Assembly: GCF_002797445.1 (NCBI RefSeq)
Contig: NZ_PGEP01000001.1
Location: 3,410,501-3,474,500, forward strand
Direction: 5' to 3'
Source: Acidovorax sp. 69
Lineage (GTDB): Bacteria; Pseudomonadota; Gammaproteobacteria; Burkholderiales; Burkholderiaceae_C
Length of the DNA: 64,000 bases
In this document: positions 45,835-54,061 of the stretch, piece by piece
Position numbering within the stretch: position 1 is the stretch's first letter
How the letters are laid out: each line of letters starts with the position of its first letter
The notes under the pieces: generated by a model
What the model saw: only the letters and a program-made list of their open reading frames with translations
Database searches by the model: none
Told to the model about the DNA's origin: nothing
Made by a program: the position numbers and the translations under genes

Positions 45835-47259
45835 ATGCCCTTCCCCCTGCTCCGGCCCCTGCGGCTTGCGACCTCGTCCCTTCTTTTGCTGCTTTGCGCC
45901 CTGGCCCACGCACAGCAGGCCCCCTCACCCGCCTCTGCCAGTACCCCGGTAACTCGCCCGGCGGGCGGTGATCCGGGGAGCGGTGCGATGCAGCCACCGG
46001 TGGCCGCTGCACCCGCGCCCGCTGCGGCAGATGCCGCGTTGCTGTCGCGCGATGCGCGGCGCATTTACGAGCTGTCGCGCGACAAGCTGGTGCAGATCCG
46101 CACGCTGCTGCGCAATGCCAACACGCAGGCGTCGATTGGTTCAGGCTTTTTTGTGTCGGCCGATGGGCTGATCGTCACCAACTTTCATGTGGCCAGCCAG
46201 CTGGCGCTGGAGCCCGAACGCTACCGGGGCGTGTACGTGACGATGGAAGGGCAAGAGGGCGAAGTCGAGCTGCTGGCGTTTGACGTGCAGCGCGACCTGG
46301 CCGTGCTGCGGGCCAAGGGGCGCACGGCCGCAGCGCCGGTGCTGGGCTTTCGGCCCGCCACCGAGGCCCTGGCGCAGGGCGAGCGCATCTACTCGCTGGG
46401 CAACCCGCTGGACATCGGCTTTGCCGTGACCGAGGGCACCTACAACGGGCTGGTCAAGCGCAGCTTTTACCCCCGCATCTTCTTTGGCGGCGCGCTCAAC
46501 CCTGGCATGAGCGGGGGCCCGGCGGTGGACGACACGGGCCGGGTGCTGGGTGTGAACGTGGCCAAGCGGCTCGATGGCGAGCAGGTCAGCTTCTTGATTC
46601 CGGCCGAGTTTGCGCAGGCGCTGGTGCAGCGCGCAGCCAGTGCCCAGCCCATCACCCAGGCGGCGCATGCCGAGATGACGCGGCAGCTGATGGAGCACCA
46701 GCAACTGCTGACCGAGCGATTCTTGAAGGCGCCGTTTCGCGCGCAGCGCCACGGCAACTACCGCGTGCCGGTGCCCGACGATGCGCTGGCGCGGTGCTGG
46801 GGCTCGGGGCGCGACCCGGCTTTTCCGGGCCTGAACCTGGAGCGCACGCAGTGCCAGGCCGACAGCGATGTGGTGGCTGGTGACTTCAACACCGGCACGG
46901 TGCGCATGGCCTACGAGGCCTACAACGCCCCCACCCTGGGCGCTGCGCGGTTCGCCCGGGTGTTCTCACAAAGTTTTGCCAACGAGCGCCTGCCCACACG
47001 CGGCAACCGCCACCAGACGGCGGCCGAGTGCAGCGAACGTTATGTGGACCCCGGCAGCCTGGCGCTGCGCGCAGTGGTGTGCCTGTCGGCCTACCGCAAG
47101 CTGACCGGCCTGTACAACATGACCGTGCTGGTGACCTCGGTCAACCAGCCCACGCAAGGCGTGCTGGGCCGCCTGGATGTGCAAGGTATCGCGTTTGACA
47201 ATGGCATGAAGCTGGCCAGCCACTACCTCAAGGCGTTTCGCTGGGAGGCCGCACCATGA
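45835..47259 (+). CDS. Trypsin-like serine protease (S1C/HtrA-like), exported
   Basis: 474 residues: signal peptide (LLLLLCALAHAQQA), Ala/Pro-rich linker, a protease domain (about 85-265) and a C-terminal region of about 200 residues without a recognisable PDZ. The triad is His in LIVTNFHVASQ, Asp in VQRDLAVLR and Ser in NPGMSGGPAVDD. The C-terminal part has Cys pairs (ARCWGSGRDP, RTQCQAD, AAECSERY, AVVCLSAY) fitting a periplasmic location. It overlaps the FHA gene by four bases, so the two are probably one functional unit. Confidence 0.88.
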   Translation: MPFPLLRPLRLATSSLLLLLCALAHAQQAPSPASASTPVTRPAGGDPGSGAMQPPVAAAPAPAAADAALLSRDARRIYELSRDKLVQIRTLLRNANTQASIGSGFFVSADGLIVTNFHVASQLALEPERYRGVYVTMEGQEGEVELLAFDVQRDLAVLRAKGRTAAAPVLGFRPATEALAQGERIYSLGNPLDIGFAVTEGTYNGLVKRSFYPRIFFGGALNPGMSGGPAVDDTGRVLGVNVAKRLDGEQVSFLIPAEFAQALVQRAASAQPITQAAHAEMTRQLMEHQQLLTERFLKAPFRAQRHGNYRVPVPDDALARCWGSGRDPAFPGLNLERTQCQADSDVVAGDFNTGTVRMAYEAYNAPTLGAARFARVFSQSFANERLPTRGNRHQTAAECSERYVDPGSLALRAVVCLSAYRKLTGLYNMTVLVTSVNQPTQGVLGRLDVQGIAFDNGMKLASHYLKAFRWEAAP

Positions 47260-48239
47260 TGCCGACCCTCGGACTGATCGAAGCCTTTGACCGCCACGGC
47301 GCCTTGCTGGCACGCTCGCCCATCACCCGCTGGCCGGTGACGGTGGGCCGGGCCCTGGACTGCGACCTGGTGCTGGACGACCCGTTTGTGGCGCCCACAC
47401 ACCTGCGCATCGACCGCGCTCCCGATGGCGCCCGCACGGTGCAGGTCGATGTGGTTGAAACCCGCAACGGCGCACGCCTGCAGCGCAAACACCATGCCCA
47501 GGGCGAGCGCTTTGACTGGCCGGACGGCACGCCCATTGACCTGGGCCACACCCACATCACACTGCGCCTGGCCGACACGCCCATCGCACAAGAACAGGCG
47601 CTGCCGCAGTTTCCCTGGCGCACGGTGGGCACCTCGGCGGCGCTGATGGCTTTGGTGGTGGTGGCCGCGCTGGCGTCGTCGTGGCTGGAGGCCCGCGACA
47701 CGGCGCAATACCTAAAGTCGCTGCCGGTGGTGCTGTTGACCACGTTGGCGGTGCTGGCCGCATGGTCAGGCCTGTGGTCGGGGGCCAACAAGGTGTTTGC
47801 CGGCCAATTGCAGTTCTGGCGCCATGTGCGCATTGCCTGCGCCGCCTACCTGGTGGCCGATGCCGTGCAGCTGGCGAGCTACCTGACGGCCTTCGCCTTC
47901 TCGCTGGAGGCCCTGTCGCGGTTTGCCCCCGTGCTGGTCGTGCTGGTGCTGGCGGGTGCGCTGTACGCCCATCTGGTGGCCGTGCTGCCGCGCCGCCGCG
48001 TGGGCCTGGCCTGGGCGGTGGCAGCGGTGGTGGCCCTGGGCGTGCCGTCATGGCTGGGGGCGCAGTGGCTCAACCGCATGCGACTGACGAACGAGCTGTA
48101 CATGAGCGGCCTGTTCCCCCCCGGCCTGCGCGTGGCCCCCGCCGTGCCGGTGGAGCAGTTTCTGCAAGACACCGAATCGCTGCGCGGCAAGCTGGACCGC
48201 CGCCTGCGCGATGACGGCCAGGCGGACGAAGACGAGTAA
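47256..48239 (+). CDS. FHA-domain membrane protein coupled to the protease
   Basis: 327 residues: an N-terminal forkhead-associated-like domain (about 15-105; WPVTVGRALDCDLVLDDPFV, APTHLRI and a late GHTHITLRL), four to five membrane helices (about 125-265) and a polar C-terminal tail ending in DDGQADEDE. FHA domains usually bind phosphothreonine, which would link this membrane protein to kinase signalling. Start and upstream stop overlap (ATGATG around TGA). The phosphopeptide-binding residues GR and S/T are partly kept (VGRAL, but no clear SxxH). No kinase gene is nearby. Confidence 0.78.
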   Translation: MMPTLGLIEAFDRHGALLARSPITRWPVTVGRALDCDLVLDDPFVAPTHLRIDRAPDGARTVQVDVVETRNGARLQRKHHAQGERFDWPDGTPIDLGHTHITLRLADTPIAQEQALPQFPWRTVGTSAALMALVVVAALASSWLEARDTAQYLKSLPVVLLTTLAVLAAWSGLWSGANKVFAGQLQFWRHVRIACAAYLVADAVQLASYLTAFAFSLEALSRFAPVLVVLVLAGALYAHLVAVLPRRRVGLAWAVAAVVALGVPSWLGAQWLNRMRLTNELYMSGLFPPGLRVAPAVPVEQFLQDTESLRGKLDRRLRDDGQADEDE

Positions 48240-48264
48240 CTTGGGATGTTCTCGGCATTCAAGA

Positions 48265-48350
48265 CACCGTTGAACCCGTTTGCCTTGCGCTTGTCGAAGG
48301 GCTTTCACCGAGGGCGCCCTGGCTTGGACAGGCTCAGCCCGAACGGTGTT
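48265..48350. repeat. Inverted-repeat intergenic element (GGCTCAGCCCGAACGG type)
   Basis: ACACCGTT at 48265-48272 faces AACGGTGT at 48342-48349. The right arm TTGGACAGGCTCAGCCCGAA is a version of a short element seen in many proteobacterial genomes; the left arm ends CTTGTCGAAGGG. A one-armed copy occurs at 49832. It fills the gap between the FHA gene and the next. Confidence 0.65.
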
Positions 48351-48352
48351 GA

Positions 48353-48709
48353 ATGATGGAACGCAAACCCACACGCCCCCTGCGCCGTCACAAGCTCCAC
48401 CACCACGTCTATGTGGTCGAGCTCTCCAAAGACGTGCTGCTAGAGCCGCGCTTTCGCCGGTGCAATCCGAACTACGTCGACGGCAAGCCCTGTGTGTACG
48501 TGGGCATGACGGGCCTAGACCCCGACGTGCGGTTTGACAAACACAAGGCGGGCATCCAGGCCAACCGGTTTGTGACGCAGTACGGCCTGCACCTGCTGCC
48601 CGACTTGTACGAGGGTTTCAACCCCATGAGCTACGAAGACGCCGTGGACCGGGAGATCGAGATCGGCATCGACCTGCGCTCGGCGGGGTTTGGGGTGTGG
48701 CAGGCGTGA
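48353..48709 (+). CDS. GIY-YIG-like small protein
   Basis: 118 residues: HHVYVVELSKDVL, then PCVYVGMTGLDPDVRFDKHK and ending LRSAGFGVWQA. The VYV...VYVGMT spacing and the following Arg and His resemble the GIY-YIG nuclease core, while the C-terminal Glu (AVDREIEIG) could be the metal ligand. Such stand-alone domains are often of unknown role; nuclease activity is plausible but unproven. Two ATGs in a row (48353 and 48356) offer starts. Confidence 0.6.
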   Translation: MMERKPTRPLRRHKLHHHVYVVELSKDVLLEPRFRRCNPNYVDGKPCVYVGMTGLDPDVRFDKHKAGIQANRFVTQYGLHLLPDLYEGFNPMSYEDAVDREIEIGIDLRSAGFGVWQA

Positions 48710-48749
48710 TGCCATTGCCCCTGCCCTTCCTGAGGCTCACGACCCTTTA

Positions 48750-48812
48750 TTACTCATTTTTTTATAGCATTTAGCGCTTATCCATCAAGCGCCACCGGCC
48801 AATTTCACCCAA
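48750..48812 (+). repeat. Dispersed intergenic repeat, copy at 48.8 kb
   Basis: TTACTCATTTTTTTATAGCA, TTTAGCGCTTATCCATCAAG and CGCCACCGGCCAATTTCACC. It is one of the clearest copies of the family; the AGCGCTT/AAGCGC arms flank ATCCATC. Confidence 0.8.
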
Positions 48813-48830
48813 ACCATCCTACACACCACC

Positions 48831-49148
48831 ATGAACTTTGCAGACCGCCTGAAGCAACTCCCCGCCACCACCCACCTCGCCACACTGCAACTGCTGGGCG
48901 CGGACGGCCAGGTGCTGGCCACCATCGAGAACAAGCCCGGCCAGACGGGGTCGCTGGTGGTGTATGCCGCGCTGGCTGCCTTGTACGGTGGCAGCATCAC
49001 ACCCGCAGCCGCCAGCCTGGGGCTGGAGTGGTATGCAGAGCATGTGGCAGATGCGCGTGCGTTCCCCGGCAAACACCCCAACATCGACCGGCTGCTGGCC
49101 TGGGCGCAGGGCGGCGAGAGCTTTGCGGTGCGCACGGTGGCGGCCTGA
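48831..49148 (+). CDS. DUF2322 family protein
   Basis: 105 residues matching my memory of DUF2322: ATIENKPGQTGSLVVYAALA, LYGGSITPAAASLGLEWYAE and FPGKHPNIDRLLAW. Soluble, likely all-alpha. Function is unknown; the family is a stand-alone cytosolic protein of proteobacteria. It begins just after a dispersed repeat copy, with no clear ribosome site (CACACCACC before the ATG). Confidence 0.75.
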   Translation: MNFADRLKQLPATTHLATLQLLGADGQVLATIENKPGQTGSLVVYAALAALYGGSITPAAASLGLEWYAEHVADARAFPGKHPNIDRLLAWAQGGESFAVRTVAA

Positions 49149-49320
49149 GGCGGCACCACCTTTCAAAAAATGGGTGCGGGCAACGGCCGGTTGTCGAAAA
49201 CGCGCAGGCCTGTTCGTCGTAGGGGTGTGAACGCGTGAGTGATTGCGGCCATTGACCAAGATGGCTTCGTGGCCCACGCTGTCATTCACCCCCCTGATTT
49301 CCACCCCCAGGAGACACCGC

Positions 49321-49794
49321 ATGACGACCACCTCCACCTCCGCAGCCACCAGCACAGGCACCGTGACCCTGCACCGCGTGCTGCGCGCCCCGGCCGAGCG
49401 CATCTACCGCGCCTTTCTGGACGCCGATGCCCTGTGCAAATGGCTGCCACCGCATGGGTTTACCGGCCGGGTACTGAGCATCGACGCGCGCGTGGGTGGC
49501 AGCTACCGCATGCAGTTCACCAACCTGAGCAGTGGCGGCACGCATGCGTTTGGCGGCGACTATGTAGAGCTGGTGCCCGGCGAGCGCATCGTGCACACCG
49601 ACCGGTTTGACGACCCCCACCTGCCCGGTGAGATGCGCACCACCATCACTTTCAGGAAGGTGATGGTGGGCACCGAGGTGTCTATCGTGCAGGCGGGCAT
49701 TCCGGCCGTGATTCCCACCGAGATGTGTTACCTCGGCTGGCAGGAGTCGCTGCAGTTGCTGGCACTGCTGGTAGAGCCGGAGATCCCGGGTTGA
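49321..49794 (+). CDS. SRPBCC/AHSA1-family protein
   Basis: 157 residues from the ATG at 49321 (AGGAGAC upstream). TLHRVLRAPAERIYRAFLDA, LCKWLPPHGFTGRV and FGGDYVELVPGERIVHTDRF are hallmarks of the Activator-of-Hsp90-like START/SRPBCC fold, and the C-terminal helix is CYLGWQESLQLLALLVEP. These proteins bind a small hydrophobic ligand or act as accessory factors; the ligand is unknown. Confidence 0.85.
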   Translation: MTTTSTSAATSTGTVTLHRVLRAPAERIYRAFLDADALCKWLPPHGFTGRVLSIDARVGGSYRMQFTNLSSGGTHAFGGDYVELVPGERIVHTDRFDDPHLPGEMRTTITFRKVMVGTEVSIVQAGIPAVIPTEMCYLGWQESLQLLALLVEPEIPG

Positions 49795-49831
49795 TGCAAC
49801 GCAGGCCGGGTCATCGGCTTGACGCCTTGGC

Positions 49832-49856
49832 GTCGACAAGCTCAACCCGAACGGTG
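49832..49856. repeat. Short intergenic element, single arm
   Basis: GTCGACAAGCTCAACCCGAA followed by CGGTG matches the right arm of the inverted-repeat element at 48265-48350. It lies in the gap between the SRPBCC gene and the binding-protein gene. Confidence 0.55.
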
Positions 49857-49922
49857 ATTGTTCAAACCGAACAGCGGCTGCCTGCCGCAAGCCTGCCCAC
49901 CATCACTGGCTGAAAAGGCCCA

Positions 49923-50705
49923 TCACTTCAACCACTTGTCAGCGGCTTGCTTGATGGTGCCCCGGCTGTCCACCAGGCCCCACACAAAGCCCATCACGCG
50001 CACATAGTCGGCGTCGTCGGTCGGCACCATGAAGCCCAGGGTGTTCTTGGGCGTGAGGGGTGCGTCGACAAACGCAGCCGCCAGGCGGGGGTCGGCCTTG
50101 GCGTAGTGCAGGGCCTCATACGTCTCGGTGATCATCACGTCGCCCTTGCCCTCGGCGATCAGCGCGGGGATCTCGGCGTTCTTGTCGTGGGTGCTGACCT
50201 GGGCGGCCTTGAGGTTGGCCAGCACATAGGTCTCGTTGGTGCCGCCGGGGTTCTTGATGACACGCACCGTGGGCTGGTTCATCGCGTCCACGCTGGTGTA
50301 CTTGGCCTTGTCAGCCGCGCGCACCAGGGCCACTTTGCCAAAGGGAGCGTAGCCGGGCAGCATGTCAAAAATGCGCATGCGGTTGACGTTGCGGGTGATG
50401 CCGCCCACCGCCACATCAAACTTGTCGCCCTGCAGGTCTTTGACCAGGTTGGGCCAGGTGGTGGGCACGTATTCGATCTTCACGCCCAGCTCCTTGGCCA
50501 TGGTTTCGATCACATCGATGTCGTGGCCGCTGTAGCCTGCGTCGGTCTTGATGGCAAACGGGCGGTAGTCACCGGGCGTGCCCACGCGGATGACCTTGGC
50601 CTCCATGATCTTGTCGAGCCGGGGCCCCGCCTGCGCGGCCTGGCTGAAGGCGAAGCTGGTCAGCACGGCGGCTGCGGCCAGGGCAAAGGTCTTTTTAACG
50701 ATCAT
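49923..50705 (-). CDS. Periplasmic SBP family 3 protein, cyclohexadienyl dehydratase-like
   Basis: 260 residues from the ATG at 50705 with a signal peptide (cleavage near AQAGPRL). The SBP_bac_3 fold has VGTPGDYRPFAIKTDAGYSG, GDKFDVAVGGITRN, RVIKNPGGTNETYVLANL and EGKGDVMITETYEAL. Those stretches are closer to periplasmic cyclohexadienyl dehydratase (PheC, which turns prephenate or arogenate into phenylpyruvate or phenylalanine) than to ordinary amino-acid receptors, and the Glu-containing TETYE region corresponds to the PheC active-site segment. No permease genes are adjacent, which also fits an enzyme. An orphan polar amino-acid receptor remains possible. Confidence 0.75.
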   Translation of the reverse strand: MIVKKTFALAAAAVLTSFAFSQAAQAGPRLDKIMEAKVIRVGTPGDYRPFAIKTDAGYSGHDIDVIETMAKELGVKIEYVPTTWPNLVKDLQGDKFDVAVGGITRNVNRMRIFDMLPGYAPFGKVALVRAADKAKYTSVDAMNQPTVRVIKNPGGTNETYVLANLKAAQVSTHDKNAEIPALIAEGKGDVMITETYEALHYAKADPRLAAAFVDAPLTPKNTLGFMVPTDDADYVRVMGFVWGLVDSRGTIKQAADKWLK

Positions 50706-51124
50706 TTCAAGGTTCTCCAGAGGGTGGTGGGCGGCTTGGCCAATTTGGCAACACATACGGCCCGGTCAAGGCACCACGGCCCTGCGCGGCGGGTGGACAC
50801 AAGCGTGGGCGCCCACGTTACAACAGGCCCACCGTCACACCATCGGGGCTTGCCCAGGGTGGCAACGCAGCGGCGGTTGTTGTGCGAGCGGCATGTTCGG
50901 CTGTGCCCATTGGCCAGCGGCTGCAGGCGTGGGGCAACAGCACGCAGAACCAACGCAAGTGGCATGCCATGGGGCCTGCACCACGCCAGGGCCCTGGCGC
51001 CTTGGCACAGACAGCCTTGAACGCTCTATTTTTTATAGCGCTTTGCGCTTATCCAATATGCGCTACACGCCAATTTCTCTCAAAACTGGGTTACCCTGCC
51101 CGGCTTAGCAACCAAGGACTCGCC
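50706..51124. other. Intergenic region with one dispersed repeat copy; no gene seen
   Basis: The 419 bp between two divergent genes contain no convincing gene. At 51023-51085 is a repeat copy (CTCTATTTTTTATAGCGCTT, TGCGCTTATCCAATATGCGC, TACACGCCAATTT). The rest is GC-rich and unremarkable, with the ribosome site AAGGA of the next gene at the end. Confidence 0.7.
51023..51085 (+). repeat. Dispersed intergenic repeat, copy at 51.0 kb
   Basis: Core elements TATAGC, GCGCTTATCCA and TGCGCTA, then CACGCCAATTTCTC, are aligned with the 48.8-kb copy; the central CATCAAG is changed to CAATATG, keeping the ability to pair. Confidence 0.7.
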
Positions 51125-51373
51125 ATGAAAAAACTCAACGTCACCATCCAACTCGAAATGACTGTGCCCGACGACTGGGAGCTGGCGGACACGTCTGAAG
51201 GCACGCCCGTCATCAAGCTGCCCGACGGCAAGTACATGGACATCGCCATCGAGCCCCTGTTTGCCGCCGACCCCGAAGACATGTGGGCCAGCACCGAAGA
51301 CGAAGACCTGCTCGACGACATCCTGGACATGGTGGAGAGCGAAGCCGTGACGTTCGAGTTTGTAACGCACTGA
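51125..51373 (+). CDS. Small acidic protein of unknown function
   Basis: 82 residues from the ATG at 51125 (AAGGA eight bases upstream). The sequence is MKKLNVTIQLEMTVPDDWEL, DTSEGTPVIKLPDGKYMDI and a strongly acidic end ADPEDMWASTEDEDLLDDIL, finishing EAVTFEFVTH. It is predicted to be beta then alpha, cytosolic. Family not recognised. The following repeat starts at its stop codon. Confidence 0.65.
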   Translation: MKKLNVTIQLEMTVPDDWELADTSEGTPVIKLPDGKYMDIAIEPLFAADPEDMWASTEDEDLLDDILDMVESEAVTFEFVTH

Positions 51374-51590
51374 TTTTGATAGCTTCTAGCGCTTACTGGA
51401 CAAGCGCTAGGGATCCTCTGCACGAATCAAGTGGTAAGGGTGCGCTGCGGATCGGGATGGGCAGCAAGGCGCAAAACGCAGCAATAGCCGTAGCTATTGC
51501 GAGTATTTGCAACACGGCAGACCGCCCGGTGCCGCAGATGCACACGGCACGCTGATTCGTGCAGAGGGTCCCTAGAAGCCCATTTGGCTT
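51373..51590 (+). repeat. Dispersed intergenic repeat, copy split by an inserted element
   Basis: The left part TGATTTTGATAGCTTCTAGC, GCTTACTGGACAAGCGCTAG ends at 51410. The right part CTAGAAGCCCATTTGGCTTA continues from 51572. Removing 51411-51571 and one CTAG restores an uninterrupted copy of the repeat family. Confidence 0.8.
51411..51571. mobile_element. Miniature inverted-repeat transposable element with CTAG duplication
   Basis: 161 bp bounded by 19-bp terminal inverted repeats: GGATCCTCTGCACGAATCA (51411-51429) and TGATTCGTGCAGAGGGTCC (51553-51571), one mismatch. It is flanked by CTAG on both sides (51407-51410, 51572-51575), a 4-bp target duplication. YTAR targets and such terminal repeats are typical of the IS5 family, so a non-autonomous IS5-type element is the best guess. 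The 123-bp interior has no transposase. It has a symmetric CAATAGCCGTAGCTATTGCG hairpin in the middle. Confidence 0.8.
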
Positions 51591-52893
51591 AAAGCTGAGA
51601 GCGCAACCAGCCCGTCAGCTTCTCGTGCGCCTTCTCGCGCAAGGGACGGTCCCGCCAGGCCTCGAAAGTCACGCGGCGCGAGCGCTTTATGTCGCCTTCA
51701 AACACCAGCGTCTGCCGCTGCGCAAACGCTGCGTCGTACACGTTCAGGTTGGCCTCGTCGTTCAGGCGGAACGAGCGGTTGTCGAAATTGGTGGAGCCCA
51801 CCGACACCAGCAACTGGTCCACGATCATGACCTTGCAGTGGTACATGGTGGGCCCGTATTCATAAATCTCGGCGCCCGCCTGCAGCAGCGGACCCCAGGT
51901 GGCGCGCGATGCGGCCTTCACGGTTTCGGTGTCGGTGTGCCCGCCAGGAGTGACCAGGCGCACACGCACGCCGCGCTGGAGGGCATCCATCAACAGCTTG
52001 AGCGTAAGTTCATCGGGCACGAAATACGCCACCGACAAGTCCAGGCTGCGCTCGGCCGCCGTGATGGCCAGGTGGACCATGAGCTGCATGCTCTCGCTGC
52101 CACTCGATGGCGAGCTGGAGAACATCTGCGCCTTCTGCGTGCCCACGGGTGGATCTTGTGCGATGGCCGGAAAGTATGCCTCGCCATGCAGCACCTCGCC
52201 GGTGACCTTGAGCCAGTTGTCCAAGAACGTGGCCTGCATCTGCGCCACCACGGGGCCGCGCACCAGGTAGTGCGAGTCGCGCCAGTGGTCGGGGTCTTGC
52301 GCATGGCCCGTCCATGCGGGCGCAATGCCCACGCCTCCAGTAAAGCCCACCTGCCCGTCCACCACCAGCAGCTTGCGGTGGGTGCGGTTGTTCAGGCGGG
52401 CCAGGTTGTACCAGTGGGGTTTGTGGAATTTCTCGATTTGCACCCCGGCAGCCTTCATCTCGGCCAGGTAGCTCTCTTCCATCTTGGCGCTGCCCACCCA
52501 GTCGAGCAGCACATGCACCGGCACACCGGCGCGGGCACGCTCGCTCAAGGCGTCAGCAAACTGCTTGCCGATGTCGCCCGACCAGTAGATGTAGGTTTCG
52601 AAGGTGACGCTCTTTTGTGCGGCCTGGATGGCGGCCAGCATGGGCGGAAAGATCTGGTCGCCGTTGAGCAGCTCGGTCACCGCGTTGCCGCCCACGATGC
52701 CCGGGCCCAGCAGGCTGCCCAGGGCACGCTCGAACTGCGGGTGGGCGGTGCTGTACAGGCGCGGCAGTGGCTGCTGCACCTTCTTTTCGCCCGCCGTGAA
52801 GTTGAGTGCCAACAAGACAAGCGCCCCCGTGGCCAGGGCCGTGAGCAAAACAGTGAGCAGGGTGGAGCGGCGGCGGTGGGCTGCTTTGGGCAT
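51589..52893 (-). CDS. Cardiolipin synthase / phospholipase D family protein
   Basis: 434 residues from the ATG at 52893. One membrane helix near the N-terminus (TLLTVLLTALATGALVLLAL), then two phospholipase D domains with HKD motifs: RTHRKLLVVDGQVGFTGG and YHCKVMIVDQLLVSVGSTNF. This is the cardiolipin synthase (ClsA/ClsB-like) architecture, joining phosphatidyl groups with glycerol-phospholipids at the inner membrane. The subtype is undecided, since a single N-terminal helix is shorter than in ClsA. It is divergent from the M23 peptidase. Confidence 0.88.
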   Translation of the reverse strand: MPKAAHRRRSTLLTVLLTALATGALVLLALNFTAGEKKVQQPLPRLYSTAHPQFERALGSLLGPGIVGGNAVTELLNGDQIFPPMLAAIQAAQKSVTFETYIYWSGDIGKQFADALSERARAGVPVHVLLDWVGSAKMEESYLAEMKAAGVQIEKFHKPHWYNLARLNNRTHRKLLVVDGQVGFTGGVGIAPAWTGHAQDPDHWRDSHYLVRGPVVAQMQATFLDNWLKVTGEVLHGEAYFPAIAQDPPVGTQKAQMFSSSPSSGSESMQLMVHLAITAAERSLDLSVAYFVPDELTLKLLMDALQRGVRVRLVTPGGHTDTETVKAASRATWGPLLQAGAEIYEYGPTMYHCKVMIVDQLLVSVGSTNFDNRSFRLNDEANLNVYDAAFAQRQTLVFEGDIKRSRRVTFEAWRDRPLREKAHEKLTGWLRSQL

Positions 52894-53040
52894 GGCGCGA
52901 TGGTAGGTGGCGGTCTGCTGGAGCGCTGTAGGCCGATGCCGCCAACGCCGGGCGGCACAATCGCGGGGTGCCAGCCGTACACGCGCGTTGCAACGCGCTG
53001 GCCCCACACACCCCTCTGCGCTTTTTACCGTTGCCCTGCC

Positions 53041-53967
53041 GTGTCTGAATCTGCCCGCTCTGCTCTCGTTCGCCCCGCCATCCACATCACCCGCCGCAGC
53101 GCCTTGATCGGCACGGCAGGCCTGCTCGCTCAGCCCGCCCTGCTGGCGCCACTGCACGCCAAGCCCTTGCCACACACACCCACGGTGTGGCCCCAGGCGC
53201 TGCAGGTGCCAGGCGGCGTGGCACGTCTGTCGCTGGGCCCGGCGGCCACACGGCCCGCAGCACAGGTGCGTCTGGGCGATACGGATGTACCGCTGCGGGT
53301 GGTGGGCGATGCCATCGAATGGACAGCCATCGTGGGCATACCGCTGGCCGCTGCGCCCGGCGATGCGTTCATCACCGTGTTGGCCGAAGGCGGCGGCAGC
53401 CCGCGCCTGGTGCCCTACACCGTGGCGCACAAGCAATACAAGGAGCAGCACCTGAAGGTGTCGCCGCGCACGGTAGACCTCTCGCCCGAGGACCAGGCCC
53501 GCTACGAGCGCGAGCGCGATCACCAGGCCGTGGTGATGGCCACCTTCAGCGATCAGCCCGCAGGCGTGGCGCTGGCATCGCTGCGCATGCGGGTGCCGGT
53601 GCCGGGGCGCCGCTCCAGCTCGTTCGGGCTGCGGCGCGTGTTCAACGGCCAGCCGCGCAATCCGCACAGCGGCATGGACATTGCCGCGCCCACGGGCACC
53701 CCCATCGTGGCGCCGTTGCCGGGCCGCGTGATTGACGTGGGCGACTACTTCTTCAATGGCGGCACGGTGTGGCTGGACCATGGCCAGGGCTTGCTGACGA
53801 TGTACTGCCACCTCAGCGGCATGGACGTGCGCGTGGGCGACGTGGTCAAAGCAGGCGACGCATTCTGCCAAGTGGGCGCCACCGGCCGCGTGACCGGCCC
53901 GCACCTGCACTGGGGCGTGATGCTCAACCGCACCATGGTGGACCCAGCACTTTTCATCCCGGCCTGA
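53041..53967 (+). CDS. M23-family metallopeptidase (LytM domain), exported
   Basis: 308 residues with a GTG start at 53041. A Tat- or Sec-like signal (ITRRSALIGTAGLLAQPALL; the RR pair suggests Tat) precedes an Ig-like N-terminal region and a C-terminal LytM domain (about 190-305). The zinc site is complete: NPHSGMDIAAP and GPHLHWGVMLNRTMVDPALF. It should cleave peptidoglycan cross-bridges in the periplasm, or regulate amidases if degenerate; the intact site argues for activity. Confidence 0.87.
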   Translation: MSESARSALVRPAIHITRRSALIGTAGLLAQPALLAPLHAKPLPHTPTVWPQALQVPGGVARLSLGPAATRPAAQVRLGDTDVPLRVVGDAIEWTAIVGIPLAAAPGDAFITVLAEGGGSPRLVPYTVAHKQYKEQHLKVSPRTVDLSPEDQARYERERDHQAVVMATFSDQPAGVALASLRMRVPVPGRRSSSFGLRRVFNGQPRNPHSGMDIAAPTGTPIVAPLPGRVIDVGDYFFNGGTVWLDHGQGLLTMYCHLSGMDVRVGDVVKAGDAFCQVGATGRVTGPHLHWGVMLNRTMVDPALFIPA

Positions 53968-53977
53968 CAGACCCTGT

Positions 53978-54040
53978 TTGCTACTATTTTTATAGCTTTT
54001 ACCGCTTATACATCAAGCGCTACAGGCATTTTTTATCCAA
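53978..54040 (+). repeat. Dispersed intergenic repeat, copy at 54.0 kb
   Basis: TTGCTACTATTTTTATAGCT, TTTACCGCTTATACATCAAG, CGCTACAGGCATTTTTTATC. It fills the gap between the M23 gene and the pseudouridine synthase gene. Confidence 0.8.
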
Positions 54041-54061
54041 ACCATCCCCCTTGGCCACCGC

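Noticed and set aside
51559..53040. Long plus-strand open frame opposite the cardiolipin synthase gene
   Set aside because: It is the high-GC antisense shadow of the minus-strand gene; only its end, from the GTG at 53041, matches a real protein.
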